A model generated the notes under the pieces. It was given only the letters and a program-made list of their open reading frames with translations, did no database searches and was not told the origin of the DNA. Positions 26,675-36,822 of a stretch of DNA of 59,860 nucleotides are shown here, one piece after another. The stretch spans positions 1 to 59,860 of the forward strand of contig NZ_CAJNOB010000005.1 in the NCBI RefSeq assembly GCF_905250085.1, read 5' to 3'. The stretch is from Candidatus Methylacidithermus pantelleriae (GTDB taxonomy: Bacteria; Verrucomicrobiota; Verrucomicrobiia; Methylacidiphilales; Methylacidiphilaceae). The translations under genes and the position numbers were made by a program. The stretch's first letter is position 1; every line of letters starts with the position of its first letter.

Positions 26675-27325
26675 ATGATGAAAAGACACTTTCATCTATC
26701 CTGCCAAGTAGCGCCGTTTCGGAACGCGGCTAACAACGTGCTCAATAAGGGCGATGGAGCCACAACTTTTCTCTTTCCCCACCCTCGAGATCCAGTAGCC
26801 TTTGGGAGAGGGGCCTTAGGATTGGGCTTGGAGACGCTGGCGGGAAAAGTTATCGTGAACCTTGAGACATTGTTCCCAACGCTACTGCCGAAAGCGGTTG
26901 CGTGGGCGGAGAGAGTGGCCGCGGATGCAGCAGCCAAGGGGCGTCCTCTTTCAGAATGCGAGCTTCAGATTGCGAGCATGGTCGGAGTTCGCTGTCCTGA
27001 GCGGATCCGCCTTTGCGTTTTGCCTCAACTTCCTGTCCCGGAGGATCCTCAGCTTGCAGAAGCGGCTCAGCAACTGGGATTGCCTCACCCCAACATGAGG
27101 GGCTTGACTTTGGGCTATTCCATCCTGGTGCGTGAGGGACACTTGTCGACCAGGCTTTTGTCGCACGAGTGTCGGCACGTTTACCAGTACGAGCAGGCTG
27201 GAGGCATTGCTAGCTTCTTGCCGCAGTACCTCCAATCGGTCCTTCGCGATGGCTATTATAACTCATCTTTCGAGAAAGACGCCCGGGCTCACGAAATGGA
27301 GAATGCGTGCCCGCAATTGCAGTGA
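26675..27325 (+). CDS. HExxH putative zinc-binding protein
   Basis: A 216-residue protein without signal peptide. Its clearest feature is SHECRHVYQYEQAGGIASFLPQYL near residues 163-186: an HExxH zinc-protease-like motif followed by a glutamine/tyrosine helix, then EKDAR further on, whose glutamate could be a third ligand. An earlier part (LPVPEDPQLAEAAQQLG and GLTLGYSILVR) recalls a group of uncharacterised bacterial proteins with the same HExxH layout. The N-terminal 60 residues are less certain and the start could be internal, since the ATG pair at 26675-26680 has no good ribosome site. It stands alone between two gene-poor stretches. Peptidase activity is only a suggestion. Confidence 0.6.
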   Translation: MMKRHFHLSCQVAPFRNAANNVLNKGDGATTFLFPHPRDPVAFGRGALGLGLETLAGKVIVNLETLFPTLLPKAVAWAERVAADAAAKGRPLSECELQIASMVGVRCPERIRLCVLPQLPVPEDPQLAEAAQQLGLPHPNMRGLTLGYSILVREGHLSTRLLSHECRHVYQYEQAGGIASFLPQYLQSVLRDGYYNSSFEKDARAHEMENACPQLQ

Positions 27326-27878
27326 AAACTTTTTCCCTGCGTGTGAGATTTCTGCTCGCCTTGACGGTAGGAGAATGACCAAACACTCCACTAAAGAGAT
27401 CTCCAAAATCGTTCACCACCTCTGGATGCTACGCTAAATCTTGCTCACACCCACGGGTGCTCTTTGGCAGGGTCCCTTTCGCAGATCTCCACCAATCTTA
27501 ACACATTGCTTTGGTGGCTCGACCCGCTGTCGGTCTTTCCTCTCTCGTCTCGGTACGCCATGTTCGGTAGGACGTAAAAAGTCTATTGCGTTCTAGCAAG
27601 TTCCTTTCTCCCTCAAAACCAAAGAAATGAGGAAAGAGGGTGGCAGGTAATGGGGTAATCACCTTTTGTTTATTCCCAGGCAAAGTGGTCTTTATCGACT
27701 CGCTTAAAGTCCTTCACACCATGCGATCGGACTCCCAGAGGTCGCTCCAGCATTAGATCAGCTAACCGTTTGCCGTAAAGAAAGATTACACCTTGAGGTC
27801 GATGCAAACGAAGTCTACCGCTTGAGCCGAGAATGTCGATGTTGTCACGAACGCCCCCTTGCTTCCACCAAGACCTAC
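27326..27878. other. Intergenic stretch, nothing recognised
   Basis: About 550 bp between the HExxH gene and the insertion-sequence remnant. Only short frames, with no family pattern and no structured RNA seen. Confidence 0.4.
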
Positions 27879-28148
27879 CCGATCTTCTGCACCATTTTGA
27901 GGATTCTTTCGGCGTATGAAGGACTTATGCAAAATCCTGTAGGACGTACCATGCAAAGACAATGTGAATAACTTTTATGTGCATGAGCATTATGTTCTTG
28001 CCATATTGTAGGCATGTACGTGCAGGAGGTAGGGACCTGCCAGAGGGGCAAAGTCTACCGATCCGTTCTTGTCCGGGAGTCGTATCGGGTGGGCAAGCAG
28101 GTCAAGACGAGGATCCTGTGCAATCTGACCCGAATGCCGGTGGAGGTC
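27879..28148 (+). mobile_element. IS1634-like element remnant (left end)
   Basis: 270 bp that match 58832-59101 in the same orientation with 12 substitutions by my count and no gaps. It includes the left flank of the element and the first about 45 codons of the transposase frame, from ATG 28014: TCQRGKVYRS, ESYRVGKQVKTRILCNLTRM. Right after GGAGGTC at 28148 the similarity stops, so the rest of the element has been deleted or replaced. Confidence 0.85.
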
Positions 28149-29105
28149 CAGCTACCAAGCCCCTACAAACGCTTGCATCTTCGGGTCGCCCCACGCACCA
28201 ACCTCGCCTGTAGTGTTTAGTTTGGACATCGACGCGATCAAGACCAAGCGGATGCTGGTTCACAACACTATCAACCCCTCATCGGCGCTTCTCCCAAGTG
28301 TTGTTGCCCCGGAGCGATGTGATCGTCTGTAACCGATTACAACCAAATAGATCGACAATGTGGTTTTCAAGAAATGCGGGGTTAGTCGAAACAATACGAT
28401 CAAGAAGCTCGGCTCGAAGCCCTGCTTGAGCCGCCGCGTAATCCGTCTCCACCATCTTTTGCGGCGTTAGAGCGCGCTAGGCCGTCGACAACGCTAATGG
28501 CGTAAGTTCTTGGGCTTGCTTATTGGAGTAAAATTCAGGAAAAGCTGGGACAGTCAGGAGAAAAGCTTGATCAAGCCGTGCGGGTGGGTTCAAACCAAGT
28601 GTTTTGCCTGACAGGAGTTATAACTCACCGCCTTCGGTCGCGGGTTTCAATAAAAGCAGCCTTCGTTAGATAGAATTTCGCCCAGTGTAAACGGGTGGAG
28701 AGAAGACGCTGGCTCCTACTAGGCAAAAGCTCCTCGCGTTTCCCTTAGCTCAAGCCCAAATCGGGCACCAATCTTTGGTTTTCGGCTCACGGAACAAAAG
28801 GGTCTGGCCTTTGGCGGCAATTTCAACTAACGGGGAGGATCAACGATGGGTAATCCGGTATTCTTTCTCCCCCTTGTGGAGCGAGGGGCTAGCTTGCCTT
28901 GAAGGTTGTCCACTCCTCCATTGCCAGCTCCCCAAAAAAATAGGATTGCAGGGTATCCTTATACGTTCTATGCGAAAAGCCTGTCGCGTGAGGGGACTGG
29001 GGCGTATAGGAGCTTCTGACAACGTGTCATCCGCTTCTAGGCTGGGGTGAGGATCGGAGGTGGAGCACATTTCTCCACAGCTTCTACCGTGGGCTCCTTT
29101 ATGCC
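28149..29105. other. Gene-poor stretch after the IS remnant
   Basis: About 950 bp with no supported gene. Short frames only. I see no second half of the IS1634-like transposase here. Confidence 0.4.
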
Positions 29106-29408
29106 TTATGGGGGTGAATCTTCTGCCCTATTCTTCGTCCTGGCTATCCTGAAAACCGCACCACCCGATCGATCGACGAGAATGGGAACGGTACGGTTCT
29201 CCGGTAAAGCAGACAGAGTCGCCCCAACCTGGCCCTTGACTGCTCCACCAATCGGGTCTTCGTACAGGTACACCGATTTGTCTCCAATCTGGCCAGTGTA
29301 GGATCGTGTGACTGGGTCCCGGTAGAGGGAGGCCGATTCTCCCCTGTCCGTACGAAGGATTGCCGTCCATTTGTCGATGATGTCCAGCCAGTACGATAGT
29401 ATTTTCAT
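29106..29408 (-). CDS. Possible 100-residue repeat protein
   Basis: An open frame with ATG about 6 bp after a G-rich ribosome-like site (CGGGGGC). The product begins MKILSYWLDIIDKW and contains two related units: SLYRDPVTRSYTGQIGDKS and YLYEDPIGGAVKGQVG, sharing the pattern LY-D/E-DP-8-GQ-G. The repeat within a long uninterrupted frame is the main reason to consider it real. There is no signal peptide or membrane segment, no family is recognised and no neighbour helps. It may also be a chance frame in decayed DNA. Confidence 0.4.
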   Translation of the reverse strand: MKILSYWLDIIDKWTAILRTDRGESASLYRDPVTRSYTGQIGDKSVYLYEDPIGGAVKGQVGATLSALPENRTVPILVDRSGGAVFRIARTKNRAEDSPP

Positions 29409-29939
29409 TTTTTGCCCCCGATTGACAGTGTGTTGATCGTATTACTTGTACAACGTGACAGAAAAACGCGGCCTTGTCAAAGCCCCGATTGACACGATGT
29501 TGACCCGAGCCGGCGAGCCATCACAAGAGGAATCGCTTTCTAAGCCTCTGTCGGGTAGGGAAGGAGAGACAACCAAAACGTCACCCGTCACCCCTAGCGC
29601 GAGTTCCGGTGGGTGGTGGGCGGGTCAAGCCTCTAAATTCCCCTTTGTACCGTGGTACGCTAGCCCTCTTGGCGTCCTACGGTTCCACATTCCCAAAAAA
29701 AACCCCAAACATCCGGCTCCATTGGTAGCTTCCTGCCAGTCTTGCCCACACCGTGCAAGACAGCACCCCCACCGCACCAAACCCAAGGGGAAGCCATCCT
29801 CGCCGCTTGCTTTATTCTCCCTTCATTGCCACTTTTGATACGCACCTGCTCGCGTTTTTTACGTATTCATCGTGACTCATCGCCTCAAGGGATCAAGTTA
29901 TCCCTTTGTCCCGTAGGAACTTAGATCTTTTTCTCTGGG
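29409..29939. other. Intergenic stretch before tRNA-Arg
   Basis: About 530 bp downstream (on the minus strand) of tRNA-Arg. No supported gene and no clear terminator. Confidence 0.4.
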
Positions 29940-30013
29940 TACGCCCGGGGAGATTCGAACTCCCGACCCGCGGATTAGAAATCCGCTGCTCTAACCATCT
30001 GAGCTACGGGCGC
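29940..30013 (-). tRNA. tRNA-Arg (UCU)
   Basis: A 74-nt tRNA on the minus strand. Acceptor GCGCCCG pairs with CGGGCGT (a G-U at the end pair). The anticodon loop TTTCTAA gives TCT. T-loop AGTTCGAATCT. No encoded CCA. Confidence 0.93.
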
Positions 30014-32117
30014 AAGGACAAGAGCGAGACTCTCCTTGCCGGAAGAAATCGGTCGCAGTCGTAAGGGAGAAGATGCGCCCAGAACGGAAGCCTGTAAACG
30101 TAAGATAGCCTGAAAGGGAAAATCGCTTTCTCGCCTAGGGAAATGGAAAAGCCTCGGATGGCTCGATTCGTACCCATGGGCAAGAAACAAAAACAAACCA
30201 GACCAGAACGTTTCTGCCATTGGTTCATCCGTGGCATAAGGATCGGTGTGCATGCCCCAGACGGGTCTCTACCGAAAGCCCACCACGCTACCTTTGCAGC
30301 TAAAGGTATCACAGAGAACGGCTTAAAAGAAAGTCTTTTCGGCTTTCGCAGGTTGGTAAACGAAATTTTTGACGAGGATCCCAAGCCGTTGCAGGTAGCG
30401 TTTGCAGCGAAGGATGGGCATCCGGGATCTCGAGTCTTGTTTTGCATAGAGGGAGGAGAGCCGGTTGAACCGGGAAGCTCTAAAGCACCCCAGGGCTATC
30501 GGAAGGGCCTGGGCCAAACGAGGTAAAGCTCCACGCTTATCCGCCGTCTTCCCCAAAAACCGCTCGCTTTGGCTGATCGGGCTGACTTTGGGTGAGGGAA
30601 TGGGGGAGCGTGGGCTCCGGTACGTTAACGGGAGAGTAGAGTGGCCGAGGCGGAAAGATTGAGCAGGAAGGGAAAGCGCGGTGGTCCGTGCCAACAAGGT
30701 GTTGTGTCCGAATGCTTAGACGATGGAGCAAAGTGGCTAGTCCGGTCAAAGCTGGGAGTCAGGTCGGGGTGGCGCGCCAGCAGGCCTCCAGACCCATAGA
30801 AACACTTTGGGGTACGCCGGCACTAGAAGAAGGTCAGTACTGATGGAAACTTGCAGGAGGAACGTACCCAGCAAGAGGGACAGATCCGAAGGTGGGAGAT
30901 TCTAAAGACCAACCTCTTATAGCGCAGAGTTTCTTTTGGAAGAGCTTTGAGCCACGACAGGCGATTGGGCGGGGAGCCGCTAGAGGCAGCCTTCGGCCCG
31001 CCAAAGAGCTCTTGGAAAGTGCACCCGCTCGATCTTGGTGGCCTGGACCCGATTACGAAATCCCATCTGGATCTCTTTCGTAGCCCACTACCTCACTGCC
31101 TGCCTCCGAGCCGAGTGGATTCTTTCAAGGCTTCTCCGGAAGGGTTCCAAAGATGGTTTGCCGCCGCCTGGGTATCCACCTAGCCGGGCTCATCTCCAAG
31201 CGCAACCCCCTTCGCCCCGGAGTAACTGAAATACTCAAGGAACGAAAGAAAGTTGTTAAAGGAGCTAGGCCTCCTTCCTCTATTTTCCAACGCGCCCGAG
31301 TGCATCAGGCTAGGTCGGATGAAAACCTGACTGATTTTATTGCCCTTTCTTGCTTTTGAATACTTGGAAGCCTAGCTAGCCTTGGACACCTGCCAGGCTC
31401 ATGGCAAGCTGCATGCGAGGGAAGAGCTTTCCCAAGCTCAACTCTGGAAGGGGATAGATGTTCATGGCAAAGCTTACCTGCACAATGGGTCAAGCGGAAG
31501 CCCATAGGGGTCGGGCGCAGGATGGATACCTGCTTGGCAACAACGCTCATTTTTTTTGACTGTAAAAGGGTCCCGTTCCCCACTATCCTGCGACTCCATC
31601 GTTCCGATCCGGTGGGTTTGTGCAAAGCGGAAGTGCCTTTTGTGGTAAGCTGCTAGATGAACAAAACGGGCCGGCGGGTAACGTCAACCGATGTAACGTT
31701 TATATTTTGCAACTGAGTGATTGGAGTTTTTGTGAGTATGACTGACAGTCTAACGGGCCTACTTTTCCAGGTGGTGACAGTCAGGCAATGAAAACCTCCT
31801 CTAAGAAAAGCGAATGGGTCTGGGAAAAGTTCGCGCTTTTGGCGCTGAAACACTCTCGGTTTTTTCGAGTTTCACAATTTTTTATTTCGGCTAAGAAAAA
31901 AATGCTTTGAATGATGGCAATTCTTGGCGAAGATCGGAAAAGCAGCGCGGAGTTCCGTGGGGGTTGGAAAAGGAGGCGACAGCGGATGTAAGGGAGCGAC
32001 CGGTGGGTAATGGGAGGGATGGAGTCTCAAAATGGTTTCACCCGAAAGAATAGCCGAACGAGAATCTTGAAAAGTCGGAGAACTGGCATGGGATTCTGGC
32101 GGATCGACTGAGGCACG
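30014..32117. other. Gene-poor stretch between tRNA-Arg and pckA
   Basis: About 2.1 kb. Several frames of 100-150 codons exist on both strands (for example around 30.0-30.5 kb) but they overlap each other and match no family pattern I know. It should hold the pckA promoter near the right end. Taken with the stretches to the left, this is the least coding-dense part of the window. Confidence 0.4.
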
Positions 32118-33701
32118 ATGCAACTGGAAGTACTTGGTCTTAAAGATCTCAGTGTGGTCTACGCGAATCTTTCGGCTCCAGCTCTTTGTGAGGACGCAAT
32201 CCGGCGCCAGGAAGGACGATTAACTTCGTCGGGAGCGTTTGTGTTTTATACGGGGAAACGCACAGGGCGAAGTCCTAAGGATCGATTTTTCGTACTCGAG
32301 CCTGAATCGGAGAAAGAAATTGCCTGGGGGAAGTGGAACCAGCCTGTAGAAGAGAAGGTGTTTGAGGCCGTTTGGAATCGGGCATGTGTGTATCTTAAAG
32401 GCAAGGAAGTTTACGTCCAAGAGCTTTCGGTGGGGTCTGAGGGATTATATCGTTTACCAGTTTGTATCATTACAGAAAGGGCGGTTCATTCATGGTTTGC
32501 TCGGATCATGTTTCGAAAAGAGCCGGTAGAAAACGAAAGTGTATTCAAAGATTCTCCGTATGTGGTTTTGCATGTTCCTGGGTTAGAGCTCGATCCTGCA
32601 AAGGATGCGACAAGGTCCGAGGCTTTCATTGGTATTCACCTGGGGAAAAGGAGAGTTCTGATTGCCGGTACGGGTTATTCGGGAGAAATGAAAAAGTCAG
32701 TTTTTAGTGTAATGAATTACTTGTTGCCTCAAAAGGATGTTCTTTCGATGCATTGCGCCGCTAACTGTGGGGATTCGGGTCAGGATGCAGCGCTATTTTT
32801 TGGCCTTTCTGGGACGGGCAAGACGAGTTTATCAGCTGATTCATCCCGATGGTTGGTTGGAGACGATGAACACGGATGGGGAAAGACGGGGATTTTTAAC
32901 CTTGAGGGAGGATGTTACGCGAAGCTCCTTGGGCTTTCAGAGAAGCGAGAGCCCGAGATTTTCCGGGCCGTTCAGCGATTTGGTGCCCTGTTGGAAAATG
33001 TAACGATGGAACCGCAGGATCGGATCGTCTCTTTTGAGGATGCTTCCCTCACGGAAAACACTAGGGGAAGTTATCCCCTGGAGTTTTTTGGGAGGGTGGC
33101 CAACGGGGCCAAAGCAGGGCATGCGAAGCATATCTTTTTTCTTTCCTGTGACGCGTTTGGGGTTCTTCCTCCGGTTGCCAAGTTGGAACCCCTGCAGGCC
33201 CTTTACTATTTTTTGACGGGATACACCGCCAACGTTGGGCAGACGGAAGTCGAGCTTCGCGAACCGAAAGCCGTCTTTAGTCCCTGTTTTGGTGCTCCCT
33301 TTATGCCGCTGGCCCCTTATCGATACGCCGAACTTCTCCAACGGTGGATACAGCAGCAGCGAGTGAGGGTTTGGCTAGTGAATACGGGCTGGGTTACTGG
33401 CCCAGTCGGAACCGGTTACCGGATTCCGATTGAGCACACGCGAAGCCTTGTAGCGCGGATTTTGGACGGAACGTTGGAGCAAGTTCCGATGGAGCGGTGT
33501 CGCACTTTTGGCTGGGAGTTGCCAACCCGTTGTCCAGGGGTTCCGGATGCACTTCTCAACCCAAGGAGGAGTTGGCCGGACCCCTTGCGCTATCGGGAGA
33601 AGGTTCAAGAGCTTGTCCATTTATTCCATAGGTTTGTAGATGACGGAGGAGTGGACATGCCCTCGGCAATCCGAAAGGCGGGTCCTGTCACCGGGGAATA
33701 A
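32118..33701 (+). CDS. pckA: Phosphoenolpyruvate carboxykinase (ATP)
   Basis: Converts oxaloacetate and ATP to phosphoenolpyruvate, CO2 and ADP, the first committed step of gluconeogenesis. The 527-residue product has the ATP-type signatures: RSPKDRF near residue 54, the P-loop GLSGTGKTSLSAD, the metal-binding GDDEHGWG, GIFNLEGGCYAK, and TGYTANVGQTE. The GTP-type enzyme has different motifs, so the ATP form is firm. It is a single-gene unit with long non-coding flanks. In a C1-assimilating organism it could also serve anaplerotic balancing. Confidence 0.97.
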   Translation: MQLEVLGLKDLSVVYANLSAPALCEDAIRRQEGRLTSSGAFVFYTGKRTGRSPKDRFFVLEPESEKEIAWGKWNQPVEEKVFEAVWNRACVYLKGKEVYVQELSVGSEGLYRLPVCIITERAVHSWFARIMFRKEPVENESVFKDSPYVVLHVPGLELDPAKDATRSEAFIGIHLGKRRVLIAGTGYSGEMKKSVFSVMNYLLPQKDVLSMHCAANCGDSGQDAALFFGLSGTGKTSLSADSSRWLVGDDEHGWGKTGIFNLEGGCYAKLLGLSEKREPEIFRAVQRFGALLENVTMEPQDRIVSFEDASLTENTRGSYPLEFFGRVANGAKAGHAKHIFFLSCDAFGVLPPVAKLEPLQALYYFLTGYTANVGQTEVELREPKAVFSPCFGAPFMPLAPYRYAELLQRWIQQQRVRVWLVNTGWVTGPVGTGYRIPIEHTRSLVARILDGTLEQVPMERCRTFGWELPTRCPGVPDALLNPRRSWPDPLRYREKVQELVHLFHRFVDDGGVDMPSAIRKAGPVTGE

Positions 33702-34467
33702 GAGAAGGCAAAAACTGCGTCTGTGAGTGGCGAGCGCCTTTCCGAGAGGTTCCGTTCCGAGCTTCTAGGGAGAGAAAGTGTATCGGGGTGTTCCCGAGTT
33801 TGACGAGGCTTCCCTACTGGGCACCGGGGGGCGAAGGGGTGGGAGCAACGACATTCAAAGGGGTGGGACCGTTGGGCGTTACCCTGGATAGTTTCCTGCA
33901 AGACGAAAAAGGGAGAAAACGGCACGCTTCCTGGCGATTGCGCTGGAGTGGCTCGACCCGCCGGAAGCTATTCCCGCAAAAAAGCGTGCTCGGGACTTCT
34001 TAGAGAATCGGGTTCAAAAAGCCGTTTCGCGCAAAGATGCACTCGCTAGGCTCGCGAAACGAGAGGAAACAAGTTTGCCACGGCATGCCGGTGCAGGGAT
34101 CCCTTGGCTTGCTCCTGCTCCGGGTGTTGGTGTGGGCGAAATGGTTCGAAACGTGCAAACAAGCGCTTGACTCGTTTGGCTTCCGGCTAGCCTTACTCCG
34201 TAAGCCAAGTGGAACGAATAGGGTGGGAGGCGACGCTTTGGCCTTTTGCTCTCATGACAAGAGAGGAAGTTTTCTCTGGTTATTCGGAAAACAAGGCGAG
34301 AAACCATGGCTACCCGGGGGGAGGGTTTGGGTTTTCTTCCCTCGTGTTAGCCAGGGGCAAAAGATGGCTTCGGAAGAGGCTAGGAAAAAACATTCGCTAG
34401 GAGTTTCCTGTTTGAAGGGGAGTAGAATACGTTTTCTTTGTTCAAAAGCACGGCATAAGAAGAATCC
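33702..34467. other. Intergenic stretch between pckA and mlaE
   Basis: About 765 bp. One frame (33922-34170) has coding-like composition (RFLAIALEWLDPPEAIP and following) but no start codon, so it may be a gene fragment. A second frame (34037-34471) runs into mlaE without a family match. Neither is called. Confidence 0.4.
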
Positions 34468-35253
34468 ATGATGAGATTTTTGCGTCGTCTGGGAGCCCGT
34501 TTTCTCTCCTTGCTGAGAAGTGGGGGTCAGATTGGGTTTCTTTTTCTCGACGTGTTGCGTTGTATCGTCCGGTACGGCGTGCGCTGGCGCATTTTGGGTC
34601 ACCAGCTTCTCGTGATCGGGGCGCGCTCCCAACCCATTGTGCTCATCACAGGGGCTTTTACTGGCGCTGTCTTTGCTGCCCAAACCCAGTTCCATTTCAG
34701 CAAGCTTGGCATTAGCTCGGGCACAGGCCCGGTCGTTTCCTTGGCCATGCTCCGGGAACTGGGGCCAGTCTTATGTGCTCTAATGGTTTCGGGACGGGTG
34801 GGCTCGGCGATGGCTGCGGAGATTTCCACCATGAAGATCACCGAACAAATTGACGCTCTGCGCGCGCTTGCAGTTTACCCGACGGACTATCTTGTCGTTC
34901 CTCGTTTTCTGGGGATGCTGATCTCCATGCCGATTTTGGTCGCTTTAACCAGCGGGGTTGGAATTCTCTGTGGATACCTGGTGGCCGTGCCGTTGTTAGG
35001 GGTAGAGGGGGTCTATTATTGGAATCACACTCTGCGATATACGGAGCTGCAAGACGTATGGATGGGGGAAATTAAAGCGCTTTTTTTTGGTCTCATTATC
35101 GCTCTCATGAGTTGTCACCGGGGTCTTCAAGCTATGGGAGGGGCCGAGGGAGTGGGAAGAGCCACCACGGAGGCAATGGTTTTTTCTTCTCTCGCAGTTC
35201 TTATTTCTAATTTCTTTTTTAGCTTCTTAATGAATATTTTGTTTTCGTACTAG
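34468..35253 (+). CDS. mlaE: MlaE-type ABC transporter permease
   Basis: A 261-residue inner-membrane permease of the phospholipid transport system that moves lipids between inner and outer membranes. After an N-terminal amphipathic helix there are about five hydrophobic segments. Family motifs: ITGAFTGAVFAAQTQFHF, LRELGPVLCALMVSGRVGSAMAAEISTMKITEQIDAL, ALAVYPTDYLVVPRFLG, then SCHRGLQAMGGAEGVGRATTEA. mlaF follows after 11 bp and mlaD after that, giving the core E-F-D order. mlaB and mlaC are not seen here, as in many non-proteobacteria. Confidence 0.94.
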   Translation: MMRFLRRLGARFLSLLRSGGQIGFLFLDVLRCIVRYGVRWRILGHQLLVIGARSQPIVLITGAFTGAVFAAQTQFHFSKLGISSGTGPVVSLAMLRELGPVLCALMVSGRVGSAMAAEISTMKITEQIDALRALAVYPTDYLVVPRFLGMLISMPILVALTSGVGILCGYLVAVPLLGVEGVYYWNHTLRYTELQDVWMGEIKALFFGLIIALMSCHRGLQAMGGAEGVGRATTEAMVFSSLAVLISNFFFSFLMNILFSY

Positions 35254-35264
35254 CGAGGTTATCC

Positions 35265-36008
35265 ATGGTGCGACTCATCGGCGTGAGGAAATCCTTCGGA
35301 CGCCAGCCCGTGCTGCGGGGAGTCGACCTGGAAGTGGAGGCTGGGGAACGACTGGTCATTATTGGGCGTAGTGGCGGGGGAAAAAGCGTACTTCTCAAGC
35401 TCATTCTAGGGCTAATAAAACCGGACGCGGGGCAAATTTGGCACGGGGAGACGGAAATCTCGATCCTTTCGGAGGAAAGGCTCATGCCCTTGCGAAAAAC
35501 GATGGGGATGGTTTTTCAAAACGGCGCGCTCTTTGATTCGATGACCGTGGGAGAAAATGTGGCCTTTCCGTTGCAGGAACATACCCGGTTGCCTCGAGCT
35601 GAGATCTGGCGGATGGTACGGGAGGCCCTCGAGCAAGTTGGGCTAGCAGGACAGGAGCACAAAATGCCTGAGGAACTAAGCGGGGGAATGCGAAAACGAG
35701 CCGCGCTAGCGCGGGCGATTATCGCTCGTCCCCAACTCATTCTTTATGACGAGCCCACGGCAGGCTTGGATCCGATCGCGGCCGACAGCATCGACCGGCT
35801 CATTTGTTGCCTCAATCGAAAGTATGGAATGACTTCCATTGTGGTCACGCACGATATCCCGAGTGCCTTTCGGATTGGGGATCGGATTGCGTTCTTATAT
35901 GAGGGGACGATTCGCTGTGTTTTGCCGCCCGAGAAAATTCGATCCCATCCGGACCCGGAGCTACGCCGTTTCATCGAAGGGATTTCGGAGGAAGAGGAGC
36001 TTGGCTAA
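35265..36008 (+). CDS. mlaF: MlaF-type ABC transporter ATPase
   Basis: A 247-residue ATP-binding subunit that powers the MlaE permease. Walker A is GRSGGGKS, the Q-loop lies in GMVFQNGALFDSMTV, the signature motif is LSGGMRKRAALARAI, and Walker B is LILYDEPTAGLDP. The H-loop histidine is in VVTHDI. The arrangement GMRKR after the signature serine-glycine pair is characteristic of the Mla/Mce ATPases. It is preceded by mlaE and followed by mlaD 2 bp later, so the three are surely one operon. Confidence 0.95.
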   Translation: MVRLIGVRKSFGRQPVLRGVDLEVEAGERLVIIGRSGGGKSVLLKLILGLIKPDAGQIWHGETEISILSEERLMPLRKTMGMVFQNGALFDSMTVGENVAFPLQEHTRLPRAEIWRMVREALEQVGLAGQEHKMPEELSGGMRKRAALARAIIARPQLILYDEPTAGLDPIAADSIDRLICCLNRKYGMTSIVVTHDIPSAFRIGDRIAFLYEGTIRCVLPPEKIRSHPDPELRRFIEGISEEEELG

Positions 36009-36010
36009 CT

Positions 36011-36805
36011 ATGGTAGGAAGTAATGTTCCCCGCCAGGAGCTCTTGGAGATTCGGGTGGGAGCTTTTCTTTTGGCCGGTCTTTTAGTGGTGGGGTGTCTG
36101 GTCGTAGCCTTTGGGCGTTTTGGCGAGCGGTTTGAGCCCACGTACACGATCACGGTCGAGTTTCCCAATGCGTACGGGCTTTTGAAAGGGGCTCCGGTCA
36201 CTTTTGCCGGGGCTCCTGTGGGGCGGGTGGCTTCGGCACCTCGACAGATCAACGAAGGAAGGGCCGTAGAAGTTGACCTTAGGATCTATTCCCGGGCCAA
36301 GATTCGAAAGGATGCCGAGTTTCGAATTGTAGAGGTGGGCATGCTGGGGGATCGCGCCGTGGAGGTGACGCCTAAGGGTGACCAGGCTCCTTTTCTCCAG
36401 AACGGGGACCGGGTTCAGGGAGTTGCCTCTGCGCGGGTGTCAGATCTTGCAGCCAGTGCCAAGCCAGTCATTCAAAATCTCGAAGCCAGTTCACAAGAGA
36501 TCCGGGAACTGTTGCTCAAGGTGAATGAGAAGCTTCTGACGGACGATACGACCCGTGATCTTAAGGAAACCCTGCGGCACCTTCGTTCTGCTACCGCCCG
36601 GCTCGATACAATTCTTGCGCAGGCCCAGCGAGGGAAGGGGTCTTTGGGCCGGCTGCTGAATGATCCAAGGCTGGCAGAGGACTTAAGCGCCTTTGTTTAC
36701 AACTTGCGAAAACGCGGAATCCTTTTTTATACGGATGTTGCGGGAAGAGAAGCGGAAAAGAAAAAGGACTCTAACCCATCGTTGCAATTTCGTAAAGGAC
36801 ACTGA
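36011..36805 (+). CDS. mlaD: MlaD-type MCE-domain lipid-binding protein
   Basis: A 264-residue protein anchored by one N-terminal membrane helix (AFLLAGLLVVGCLVVAF, about residues 17-33). The MCE domain follows at about 43-125 (YTITVEFPNAYGLLKGAPVTFAGAPVGRV, VEVDLRIYS, EFRIVEVGMLGDRAVEV). The last 120 residues are helical with LEASSQEIRELLLKV and an ending of basic and acidic residues. In the Mla complex a hexamer of this protein forms the periplasmic ring that passes phospholipid to or from MlaE. It lies 2 bp after mlaF. Confidence 0.93.
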   Translation: MVGSNVPRQELLEIRVGAFLLAGLLVVGCLVVAFGRFGERFEPTYTITVEFPNAYGLLKGAPVTFAGAPVGRVASAPRQINEGRAVEVDLRIYSRAKIRKDAEFRIVEVGMLGDRAVEVTPKGDQAPFLQNGDRVQGVASARVSDLAASAKPVIQNLEASSQEIRELLLKVNEKLLTDDTTRDLKETLRHLRSATARLDTILAQAQRGKGSLGRLLNDPRLAEDLSAFVYNLRKRGILFYTDVAGREAEKKKDSNPSLQFRKGH

Positions 36806-36822
36806 TTTTAGAAAAAGGGGGT

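Noticed and set aside
30004-30526. Two overlapping frames of over 120 codons on opposite strands
   Set aside because: Neither resembles a known family, one overlaps tRNA-Arg, and no ribosome site supports either.
33922-34170. Coding-like 82-codon frame between pckA and mlaE
   Set aside because: No usable start codon and no recognised family; kept only as a note on the gap.
34037-34471. 145-codon frame ending at the mlaE start
   Set aside because: Unusual composition, no family pattern, poor ribosome site.
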